Source of the DNA: a virus | Direction: 5' to 3' (one strand) | Virus record (IMG/VR): IMGVR_UViG_3300043395_000220 | Coordinates: 1-20,524 of that record | Length of the DNA stretch: 20,524 bases | Part shown: piece by piece, positions 7,342-14,081 of the stretch | Layout of the letters: the number at the start of each line of letters is the position of its first letter | Position numbering within the stretch: the first letter of the stretch is position 1 | Program-made: the position numbers and the translations under genes | The notes under the pieces: generated by a model | Databases searched by the model: none | What the model was told of the DNA's origin: nothing | The model's input: only the letters and a program-made list of their open reading frames with translations

Positions 7342-8286
7342 TTACAGAGACATATCTAGATCGGCCACGATGCCATGAGCAGCCTCATTCTTGACTTCCA
7401 GAGTAACTTCAGCCAAGAGTTGAGTGTTCTCGCTGTCACCAACCTTAGCCAGATCATTAGTCTGGAACGGACGCAGATAAGCGAGTGCTGCGTACTCAGG
7501 ATCGAGTACCAGAGCTTCACGGGTACGCATGAAGCGGTTAGGAACAACCGACATCGTGCCAAAGTCCGACATATAGACATCAGCAGCACCGATAATGGTG
7601 GTCGGAGTATTCGACGGAGCCATGTAACGCTGTTGAGCGATACCAGCAAACGACGATACCTTCTGCTTACCAGAAGCACCAACCATCAGAATCTTCGGCG
7701 AACCACCGGAGACATAAACCTCAGAAACAACAGTCTTCAGCAGAGCCTCGGTGAAGGTACGCTGAGTACCGTCAGTACGAGTCGATACGCCGATAGTCGC
7801 AGGGTCAGCACCACCCGAACCAACGTCCGAGTTAGTCTTGATCCACGACAGGATCGAACCCAGCTTACGAGCGATAGTGGACGAACCAGCCGAACGACCT
7901 TGGTTAGCCAGCAGGATAGTCTCCAGATCACGCTTCAGTTCAGCAGAAGCCTTAGCCAACTGATAAGCCTTTTCCGACTTACGACCAGCCTTGTTTACTG
8001 TGTCCAAAGTACCCGAAACCTGAACGGTCTTCTGGATGATCTGGGTGTAGTTACCAAGACGAACGGTAGGAGACAGAGTTGCCGATGTAGCGTCAGCACC
8101 TTCAATCGCAGCGTTAGCCGTAGTAGCTGCAGCCAGCGAGTCAGTCTGCCACTCGTGATAAACGGCAGTAGCTTTAGTCTTGCCAATCGAGGACATAAAA
8201 GGAGTCTCGGTAGGCGAGATGTTGTAGATGATGTCGGTCAAATCTTCCCGCTGACCAATCGCGGTATGTGCTGTATATGTAGGCAT
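7342..8286 (-). CDS. Major capsid protein, DUF5309/SU10 type
   Basis: The 314-aa product has 'TYTAHTAIGQREDLTDIIYNISPTETPFMSSIGKTKATAVYHEWQTDSLAAA' at its N terminus, the hallmark of DUF5309 proteins that form the HK97-fold capsid in SU10-like podoviruses. Later come 'GNYTQIIQKTVQVSGT', 'AYQLAKASAELKRDLETILLANQGRS', 'KILMVGASGKQKVSSFAGIAQQRY' and 'DPEYAALAYLRPFQTNDLAKVGDSENTQLLAEVTLEV', matching the E-loop, spine-helix and P-domain order. AGGA lies about 7 bases before the ATG, and the scaffold gene ends 8 bases upstream. The scaffold-capsid order is the usual one. Confidence 0.92.
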   Translation of the reverse strand: MPTYTAHTAIGQREDLTDIIYNISPTETPFMSSIGKTKATAVYHEWQTDSLAAATTANAAIEGADATSATLSPTVRLGNYTQIIQKTVQVSGTLDTVNKAGRKSEKAYQLAKASAELKRDLETILLANQGRSAGSSTIARKLGSILSWIKTNSDVGSGGADPATIGVSTRTDGTQRTFTEALLKTVVSEVYVSGGSPKILMVGASGKQKVSSFAGIAQQRYMAPSNTPTTIIGAADVYMSDFGTMSVVPNRFMRTREALVLDPEYAALAYLRPFQTNDLAKVGDSENTQLLAEVTLEVKNEAAHGIVADLDMSL

Positions 8287-8294
8287 GATAGTTC

Positions 8295-9269
8295 CTATAA
8301 AAAGCGTTCAAATGCTCTAGCAGCATCAGCGACCCTTCCGGTCTGCTTAGCCCTAGCCTTTAGTTTCTTCATCTCGTCGTTGCCATCACGAGGCTGAGAA
8401 ACACCCGACTTAATCACCTTCGGAGCCTCATTCACCTTTTTCGTGATTCCCGGCTTTGCAGACTGTAGCTTGTCGTACTGCATTGCCTTCCACAACGTTA
8501 ATACTGCTCGCGAATCGTAAACATTCGCTAATTCTTGCTCTGAGAATCCCGCCTTCATTCCGAATTCACGGAGTTCACGACGTAATGTCTCGCCCTTCTG
8601 CGGGTCAGCATACTCAGGGATAACCTCTGCCAGCTTACGAGACTCAGCCTGTACTACCTGACCAAGTTGCTCCTGCTGTTCCCTCTGTTGCTGCTCGGCA
8701 ATCCTAGCCTGTTCTGCTCGAACTTGGGCTAATTGCTTCTCCCGCTGAGACAGTTCTGCGACCTTAACTGCGTAACCGATAGGATCGGTTTCCTTCAGAT
8801 AGTCCAGATTCTCAGTTTCCGGCTGCTGGTTAAGCATCTGCTCAATCACTTGCAACCGTTCCGCATATTGGTCGCGGAGATACCTAGCTTCCTCGATACG
8901 CTGGCGTTCGGCCTCAACTGCCTTGCGTTCTTCAGCTACAGCTTGCGATTTCTTCGTATAGTCCGTGCCAAGTTGATAAGACTTGATAAGCTCATCAAGG
9001 GTTACTTCCTTTTCTTCACCAGCGGCTTTAACGCGGTATTTAGGAGGCTCCTCTTGCTCATCTTCACCTTCATCTTGTTCTACCTCTGATTCTTCCTGAA
9101 CTTCGGCTTCCTCAGATTCGGCCTCGCTATCGTTGGCTTCGAGTTGCGGTTCAGGTTGTTCCTGTTCGGAGCCTTCTTCCGTACCCATAAGACCCAAGAT
9201 AGCGTTAGCTGCACCACCTACGTCTAACTGTGTATTCCCTTCCGGGGTCATACTTCCAGTATCGCTCAT
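8295..9269 (-). CDS. Head scaffolding protein
   Basis: The 324-aa product is highly charged and lacks globular motifs. Residues about 35-75 are almost all Glu/Asp with Gln (strongly acidic). 'YRVKAAGEEKEVTLDELIKSYQLGTDYTKKSQAV' follows, a segment common to phage scaffold proteins. A long coiled coil rich in E, Q, R and A runs from about residue 105 to 215. The C-terminal end is basic (residues about 295-324, ending RAKQTGRVADAARAFERFL), as in P22-like scaffolds where a basic helix-turn-helix binds coat protein. AGGAAA about 6 bases upstream of the ATG is a good ribosome site. It sits directly before the capsid gene. It would be expelled or cleaved on maturation; no protease was found in the window. 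Confidence 0.87.
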   Translation of the reverse strand: MSDTGSMTPEGNTQLDVGGAANAILGLMGTEEGSEQEQPEPQLEANDSEAESEEAEVQEESEVEQDEGEDEQEEPPKYRVKAAGEEKEVTLDELIKSYQLGTDYTKKSQAVAEERKAVEAERQRIEEARYLRDQYAERLQVIEQMLNQQPETENLDYLKETDPIGYAVKVAELSQREKQLAQVRAEQARIAEQQQREQQEQLGQVVQAESRKLAEVIPEYADPQKGETLRRELREFGMKAGFSEQELANVYDSRAVLTLWKAMQYDKLQSAKPGITKKVNEAPKVIKSGVSQPRDGNDEMKKLKARAKQTGRVADAARAFERFL

Positions 9270-9309
9270 ATATTGTTTCCTAAATTATATCGGGAACTGC
9301 CCGACTCAG
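9270..9309 (-). promoter_or_regulatory. Candidate promoter/hairpin ahead of scaffold-capsid genes
   Basis: On the minus strand a 5-bp hairpin TCGGG-CAGTT-CCCGA (9304-9290) is followed at once by TATAAT (9289-9284), a perfect sigma-70 -10 hexamer, 14 bases before the scaffold ATG. The -35 region is poor (TTGTAA about 20 bases upstream, or GTAACT at 18). It may be a secondary promoter boosting scaffold and capsid expression, or just an AT-rich leader. The hairpin has no T-run, so it is not a terminator. Confidence 0.3.
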
Positions 9310-9540
9310 TTACAAAATTTTCAGCCGCTTTTCGTCTATCAGCTTCTGTGCCGATAGCCCTTCAAGGTAGGCCTCAATCTTCTCTAATGCCCTTAGCTGG
9401 TGATAAGCATTTTCCCTTACCAAGCTATCACCAAACTCGCTCATAGCAAATTTGTTAATCTCTACTGACCGGAGTTCTTCCATCATTGCCTGAAAGTACT
9501 CATCCCGCAGTAGATTCTCAGCCCATTGGCATTTGTCCAT
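9310..9540 (-). CDS. Small helical phage protein between portal and scaffold
   Basis: The 76-aa product is almost fully helical: 'CQWAENLLRDEYFQAMMEELRSVEINKFAMSEFGDS' then 'RENAYHQLRALEKIEAYLEGLSAQKLIDEKRLKIL'. A small helical protein of this type between portal and scaffold is frequent in podoviruses, where it is often left unnamed. AAGGAA 5 bases before the ATG supports the start. It follows the AT-rich gene by 8 bases. Its role is unknown; a head-assembly or portal-associated factor is plausible. Confidence 0.82.
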   Translation of the reverse strand: MDKCQWAENLLRDEYFQAMMEELRSVEINKFAMSEFGDSLVRENAYHQLRALEKIEAYLEGLSAQKLIDEKRLKIL

Positions 9541-9548
9541 TAAATTCC

Positions 9549-10262
9549 TTACTTGGATTTACTAGATTCATTCAATTTTTTTAACATTTCTAAATGATCT
9601 GACCCAACAAAAAACACGCCTTTCGGCTGACTTAACAGCCAACGTTGCCTTGATTCGTTAGCCTTATCTGCCATCTTCCTTGCTTGAGTATCACCAGACT
9701 CCCACATTAGTTTCTCGCCACGCTTTAAGAAAGACTCAACATTCTTCTCAGTTGCTATTTTTTGACTATCGTTTACAAACTCTTTCCCCATTGAATTTAA
9801 GAAACTATTAAGTTCTTTGTAACCGTAACGGCGATCTTTGAAGTAGCCTATTTGTTGTTGATTTTTTAATATCGCGTCAAAAATAGTGTTATCAGAAACA
9901 AGCGAATCTTTTTGTTTATTAACATCTGTGTTAGTAAATATAGTATACAAATATTCAGATGGATAGCCCTTAACGGACTTTGCAGCCAGATCATCCCATG
10001 AGCCTTTGTATTTGATGCCAGCAAGTTTATCGCCTCCAGCACCCTCATAAAAAGCACCAACTTGATTAGCTAGGCTTTTAATCTCTGATGGCAACTTAAC
10101 ATTTTTGCCATGTTCTTGCCCAACGAATACCAATCCCGGTTTTGGAGAATAAACAGGGGAATCGTTAGCGGATTCATTTGGGTCACTAAACAAAAGACCA
10201 TAACTAGGTTTAGATGGTTTATTGTCTACAAACCCTAGAATGTCGCTCAGTAAGCCAGCCAT
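9549..10262 (-). CDS. Putative TIKI/TraB-like hydrolase encoded after the portal
   Basis: The 237-aa product has an N-terminal 'MAGLLSDILGF' stretch, then a hydrophobic strand ending in a GxxH motif, 'GLVFVGQEHG' (G48, H51), and 'LPSEIKSLANQVGAFYEGAG' with E73. The middle is polar and helical. Near the C terminus, 'TQARKMADKANESRQRW' (R195, R205, R207) precedes a second strand and GxxH, 'GVFFVGSDHLEMLKKL' (G220, H223). Two GxxH motifs, an acidic residue after the first and Arg before the second define the TIKI superfamily (Tiki, TraB/GumN, ChaN, EreA, toxin C-terminal domains), which are metal-dependent proteases or hydrolases. I see no transmembrane segment or signal peptide. The gene is visibly AT-richer than its neighbours, as for a late insertion, yet it joins the portal gene by TAATG. 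The product may be packaged and injected. The family call is motif-based only. Confidence 0.6.
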   Translation of the reverse strand: MAGLLSDILGFVDNKPSKPSYGLLFSDPNESANDSPVYSPKPGLVFVGQEHGKNVKLPSEIKSLANQVGAFYEGAGGDKLAGIKYKGSWDDLAAKSVKGYPSEYLYTIFTNTDVNKQKDSLVSDNTIFDAILKNQQQIGYFKDRRYGYKELNSFLNSMGKEFVNDSQKIATEKNVESFLKRGEKLMWESGDTQARKMADKANESRQRWLLSQPKGVFFVGSDHLEMLKKLNESSKSK

Positions 10263-12370
10263 TACATTTGATTCCCAGTCAGATTACCTAGCTCTTTAAT
10301 CGCCTTCAGGACAATATCAGCCTGTTTGTTACGGCTGTCCTCGTCAGCAATGTCCATCGCCAAGATAGCCTGAAGTTGTTTAACAGCCAACTCAGCCTCT
10401 TTGATACGCATCTCAGAAGCACTACGCTCCTGCTGCATCGCCATTTCCATGCCCTTACGAGTAAATTCAGCCTCTAGTTGCTGCTTCTGTAAGTCTAGTT
10501 TCGCAGCCTCAATCTGAGCCTTAGCCTCGGTCTTTTCTCTCTCTACCTGAGCCAGCATCTGAGCGACTTCAGCCTGAGCATCTGGAGCAGGTGGCTGTGG
10601 CTGAGACAATGCGTCATTGAGTTCAGGGCTGATCTCGTTAATGAATGCCTTAGCATCCTTGAAACCAGCCGATTCAATCAGTCTCGCTAAGGTATCTCGG
10701 TACTGAGCCACAGATACCACAGGATTCGATGCGCCAAACTGAGTCAGAATCTGCTCTTGCTTGGCTAGGATCATCTGCAACATGGCTAGTTTCTGCTCTC
10801 TGTCCCCCGAACCCAGACCGACGTTAATCGCCACATCGTACTGATTCGTCCATGTACGAGGATCAAACGTCACAAACTTGCCACGCATACGGACAATCTT
10901 GGCCTGATCCTGATACTTGCCCAATAGATGCAAAATCCCCTTAAACAGACTCTTTACGCCTGTCTCAGCAAAGATTCGAGCAATCAACTCCAGCTTGCCA
11001 GAGTTCGACTTCATCATGGCTGCAATAGCCGTAGCACTCACGTTATTGAGTACATCCGGGTCTAAACCCTGCTGCTGGTCGCTAACGCCTGTACGCTTGG
11101 CCTGAACACCATCCATGTACTCAAGCATCGGGAAAGCCTGAGCCGTAACCGCAGGAACCTCGACAGGAGTAATCGCACCCGCAGACTTCATACGGATAAT
11201 GCCGCCCGGAGTTGCATTAAGAGCATCATCCAGATTGACCTGACCATCAACCACACCCAGACGAGCATTGTTCGTTAGGTACAGGTTATCCAGCATTTGT
11301 CTCGTAACCGTAGACTTGATTAGCTGGATGTCCATCGTCCGGTCTGCTAGAGACTGACCAAAGAACTTATGCGGAATCGGGATAGGACACAGGCTGTGGA
11401 ACGGTACTAGGTCACATTCCTCGTCATCCAAGATTTCGTTGCCAGCGTAGACAATCTTCCGCAGTTCAGCGATTCCATCCCCATTAACGTCGATCTTGAT
11501 ATAACACTCGTAGACCTCGCAAACCTGCATCGTTGGGTCGAGAGAGATGTTCTCATCCGGCTGCTCACCCTGACTGAATCGAGCAATACGCTCAGTCGTA
11601 AACTGGAGATCGTCGTAGCTAGGCAACCCTTCTACGATGTCCTTGTCAAAACCCATCGCTATGAGTTCCGAACGAGTCATCAACCGACGATGAGCTACAA
11701 ACGGGCTATCCTCAATAGTTCTTGCCGATTTGCTAATTAGGAATTCTTCCGGCGGTACGTTCTCAACCTTCACGCAGCCGTACTTCTTGGTTTTCTTGAC
11801 CTTGACCGAGTAGTAAGGAATCTGGATAGGCATACCCATCATATCCACACCACCGTCCACCATCTCTACCTTCTGGCTCACTACCTCAATGGCAGGATCA
11901 GACAACAATAGGGCTAGCTCGTCTTCAGTCAGGTTCTTGTAGGATTCCTTGTTTACGTCCTCTTTGGCTTCCCAATACGCCTTGACCACGCCAACCTTCA
12001 TCATCAGCGCGTCTTTGAACCAGTTGTGCAGGATGATTAGACCGTCATTCTCACGGTAAAAGACCCAGTTACAGTAGTCGGTAGCCTGTTTAGCGGACTC
12101 CTCATCTTCTGGAGTCTGAGGCTCAAAGGAGACAATATCCTCGGTGGTCGTAAAGACCCGGATAAGTTGTGGCAATGCACCGTCGATAGCCTCGGCTACC
12201 TCGCCAGTTACGATCTGGCTACGGCCTTCTACCTCGTTACCATACGGATAACGCAGGTAATACTCTAGGGCTTTGGATCGCTGATCCGTAGTCTCGGTAT
12301 CAACATACCCAATAGAGTTATCGATTTCGTTCTCGATAATACTCTTGATTTGACCCTCATCCATCTTCAT
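10262..12370 (-). CDS. Portal protein, SU10/P22-like
   Basis: The 702-aa product has the family's N-terminal helices with 'YYLRYPYGNEVEGRSQIVTGEVAEAIDGALPQLIRVF', then 'NWVFYRENDGLIILHNWFKDALMMKVGVVKAYWE'. The clip/wing region carries 'VPPEEFLISKSARTIEDSPFVAHRRLMTRSEL'. A stem region 'FFGQSLADRTMDIQLIKSTVTRQMLDNLYLTNNARL' is followed by 'GIIRMKSAGAITPVEVP'. From about residue 595 to the end lies a Gln/Glu/Lys-rich coiled coil that may project into the capsid like the P22 barrel. AAGGA lies 7 bases before the ATG at 12370. It forms the dodecameric DNA channel. It sits 26 bases after the large terminase. Confidence 0.9.
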   Translation of the reverse strand: MKMDEGQIKSIIENEIDNSIGYVDTETTDQRSKALEYYLRYPYGNEVEGRSQIVTGEVAEAIDGALPQLIRVFTTTEDIVSFEPQTPEDEESAKQATDYCNWVFYRENDGLIILHNWFKDALMMKVGVVKAYWEAKEDVNKESYKNLTEDELALLLSDPAIEVVSQKVEMVDGGVDMMGMPIQIPYYSVKVKKTKKYGCVKVENVPPEEFLISKSARTIEDSPFVAHRRLMTRSELIAMGFDKDIVEGLPSYDDLQFTTERIARFSQGEQPDENISLDPTMQVCEVYECYIKIDVNGDGIAELRKIVYAGNEILDDEECDLVPFHSLCPIPIPHKFFGQSLADRTMDIQLIKSTVTRQMLDNLYLTNNARLGVVDGQVNLDDALNATPGGIIRMKSAGAITPVEVPAVTAQAFPMLEYMDGVQAKRTGVSDQQQGLDPDVLNNVSATAIAAMMKSNSGKLELIARIFAETGVKSLFKGILHLLGKYQDQAKIVRMRGKFVTFDPRTWTNQYDVAINVGLGSGDREQKLAMLQMILAKQEQILTQFGASNPVVSVAQYRDTLARLIESAGFKDAKAFINEISPELNDALSQPQPPAPDAQAEVAQMLAQVEREKTEAKAQIEAAKLDLQKQQLEAEFTRKGMEMAMQQERSASEMRIKEAELAVKQLQAILAMDIADEDSRNKQADIVLKAIKELGNLTGNQM

Positions 12371-12396
12371 AGCAAATCCTTAACGGGTTTTGCTGA

Positions 12397-13653
12397 TTAT
12401 ACAATCCATTTGGTCGAAATTGGCAATGTTGTCTGCCATGAACTATCTGATTCGTCAAGACCTATGGCGAGATACCTAAAAGAATCACTCATGTGGCTAG
12501 ACCAGTCGTGGAGTGGCTTTTCATAGAATATCTGCCGCCTCTCGTCATGTTCCCGCCTGTAGTTCCGTAAGGCATCCAACCCCTGCTTAGTCCTCAAATG
12601 GAACCAGCACCTCGGTAACAGCCTCCTCACAGCCTGAATCCCGTCAGCCACAGACAATCTAGGTGCAATCGTGATTGACAGCCCTGCTTCCTCTAAGACC
12701 TCTCTACGGCTCTTGCCTGTGCCTAGCTCCCTCACCTGTACGTCATGGGGCAGGATTTGACTGAACCCTGCGTAGTCATTGTCCTTCAGCCACCTAACGT
12801 ACCAATCTAGCCCCTGTCCATGATTTTCGACGCAATCAATGAGTCTAACTTCCTTTCCAGCCAGTTGAGCAACCCATAAAGCAGTTGAGTCACCCATTCC
12901 AAGATCCCAAGCAACAAAGCTACGGCAGAGATCGTCACGAGGAAAATCACTAATGTGACCATCCCTCTCAAGGTCGTTAATAAGTTTCCCATAGTAACTA
13001 CCCTCGACTGCTGCGTTAAAGGAACATTCGAATTCCTGGTTGTACTTGTCCTCACCCATCTCACGATAGGCGGCTTTAAGCTCGGACTCAGGCAGTATCT
13101 TGGTCTGGCTAGCCTTGTACTCTAGGTACTTCCAGCCTTCTTCTTCCTTGGCTCTATCCGCTAGTTCAGCGAAATGGTTACGGCCTTTAGGAGTCCCAAT
13201 GAAAGCAGCCCACCCAAGACGGTCGGCAAGAGCAGGTCGGATGATCTCGTTCCAAATTCTCGGATTCTGATCGCCAACTTCGTCGATAACCACGCCATCG
13301 AAATACTGACCGCGCAGACTGTCAGGATTGTCAGACCCGTAAAGACTAACCCTACGCCCCCAAAAGTCAACCCGTAACTCAGCAATGTTTGCAGTTGCAT
13401 TAAGTGGCCTTGTGTACTCTAGTAGGTAATCCCAAGCGACTCTCTTGGCTTGGCTGTAGGTAGGTGCTATGTAAGCAAACCGAGGATTCGGCTTGTCGCA
13501 CTCTATCGAGGCTTTGATAAGGTGGTTAATTGCTGCCACAGACTTCCCCATACGACGATGGGCAACCACCACAGTAAAACGATGCTGCTCAATGGCATGG
13601 TGGATTTCCTCCTGCTGCTCCCTTGGCTCGTAAGGGATTATGATCTCTGTCAC
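12397..13653 (-). CDS. terL: Terminase large subunit
   Basis: The 418-aa product holds all expected motifs. They are Walker A-like A31-HRRMGKS, an adenine/Q-motif region with R11 and Q13-Q14, Walker B V121-VIDE with catalytic E125, and coupling motif GTP at 153-155. The RNase H-like nuclease has 'FVAWDLGMGDST' (D250, D255), 'LIDCVEN' (D273) and 'HDWSSHMSDSFRY' (D383, D390). The start is GTG, not ATG, overlapping the stop of the zinc-ribbon micro-gene as GTGA. The local ribosome site is weak (GGA about 8 bases upstream), so translation is probably coupled to the micro-gene. The protein pumps DNA through the portal and cuts it. Confidence 0.95.
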   Translation of the reverse strand: MTEIIIPYEPREQQEEIHHAIEQHRFTVVVAHRRMGKSVAAINHLIKASIECDKPNPRFAYIAPTYSQAKRVAWDYLLEYTRPLNATANIAELRVDFWGRRVSLYGSDNPDSLRGQYFDGVVIDEVGDQNPRIWNEIIRPALADRLGWAAFIGTPKGRNHFAELADRAKEEEGWKYLEYKASQTKILPESELKAAYREMGEDKYNQEFECSFNAAVEGSYYGKLINDLERDGHISDFPRDDLCRSFVAWDLGMGDSTALWVAQLAGKEVRLIDCVENHGQGLDWYVRWLKDNDYAGFSQILPHDVQVRELGTGKSRREVLEEAGLSITIAPRLSVADGIQAVRRLLPRCWFHLRTKQGLDALRNYRREHDERRQIFYEKPLHDWSSHMSDSFRYLAIGLDESDSSWQTTLPISTKWIV

Positions 13654-13733
13654 TTAACGTATCCGCAGTTCAGGCACTTGTTGTTCACTAGGAACGCGCT
13701 GCACATCGGGCAGTTAATCATCTTGTACTTCAT
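13650..13733 (-). CDS. 27-residue zinc-ribbon micro-protein
   Basis: In the gap between the two terminase genes a frame starts ATG at 13733 with AAAGG 6 bases upstream, and ends TGA at 13650-13652, overlapping the GTG of the large terminase. The product starts MKYKMIN and reads on as CPMCSAFLVNNKCLNCGYVK. It has a clean C8-x2-C11-x8-C20-x2-C23 zinc-ribbon pattern with hardly any extra residues. It also overlaps the last 20 bases of the small terminase gene. Good ribosome site, exact overlaps on both sides and four ordered cysteines make chance unlikely. It could be a terminase accessory or just a translational coupling cistron. I know no named family. Confidence 0.72.
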   Translation of the reverse strand: MKYKMINCPMCSAFLVNNKCLNCGYVK

Positions 13734-14064
13734 CTTTAGCCTTTCCGCCCCATCGGACGATCATCTCCTGTGCGCCACCGTTAGCACCAGTAACCTCTTG
13801 CTTCTGCGTCTCAGCCCATCGCATCTGAGCCTTAGTCCACCAGATCAATGCAGTTGTATCCCCGCCTTGAGCCTTGCTAAACAGCGTCTTAGCTATCTGT
13901 GCGCTGGCTTTAGCCTTACCTACGTCTAGCTCAGTCCGATAATGTTTCCGCAGCGTCTTGTCATCGATGCCAATCAATGCGCCTATCTGCTCATGAGGCA
14001 AGCCTAGTCCTGCCGATGTCTCGACTATCCGCTTGTTTTCTTCTGTTGGCTTATGCTCTACCAT
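13714..14064 (-). CDS. Terminase small subunit
   Basis: The 116-aa product carries an N-terminal helix-turn-helix 'RIVETSAGLGLPHEQIGALIGIDDKTLRKHYRTEL' (about residues 12-46), as in small terminases that recognise the packaging site. A helical oligomerisation segment follows, 'AKASAQIAKTLFSKAQGGDTTALIWWTKAQMRWAET', a conserved feature of this family. The C terminus is charged and may contact the large subunit. It sits directly upstream of the large terminase, as usual. No clear Shine-Dalgarno sequence is visible before the ATG (CATTTACCCTCAATAAA), so expression may be low. Confidence 0.88.
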   Translation of the reverse strand: MVEHKPTEENKRIVETSAGLGLPHEQIGALIGIDDKTLRKHYRTELDVGKAKASAQIAKTLFSKAQGGDTTALIWWTKAQMRWAETQKQEVTGANGGAQEMIVRWGGKAKDEVQDD

Positions 14065-14081
14065 TTTATTGAGGGTAAATG

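Noticed and set aside
7375-8397. A 340-codon open frame on the plus strand, antisense to the capsid gene
   Set aside because: It covers the clear major capsid gene in reverse. Its Ser/Arg/Thr-rich composition is what the reverse complement of the capsid codons gives, and it crosses into the scaffold gene. No ribosome site or known motif.
8733-9089. Plus-strand 118-codon frame with Leu/Phe-rich segments, possible membrane protein
   Set aside because: Antisense to the Gln/Glu/Arg coiled coil of the scaffold; Leu/Phe/Ser runs arise from reversed Gln/Glu/Lys codons.
12807-13064. A nested minus-strand frame with a hydrophobic stretch (MVTLVIFLVTISAVALLLG), holin-like at first sight
   Set aside because: It is an alternative frame of the large terminase. 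A second hydrophobic frame (13161-13400) appears in the same phase, showing it is a codon-bias shadow. No good ribosome site.
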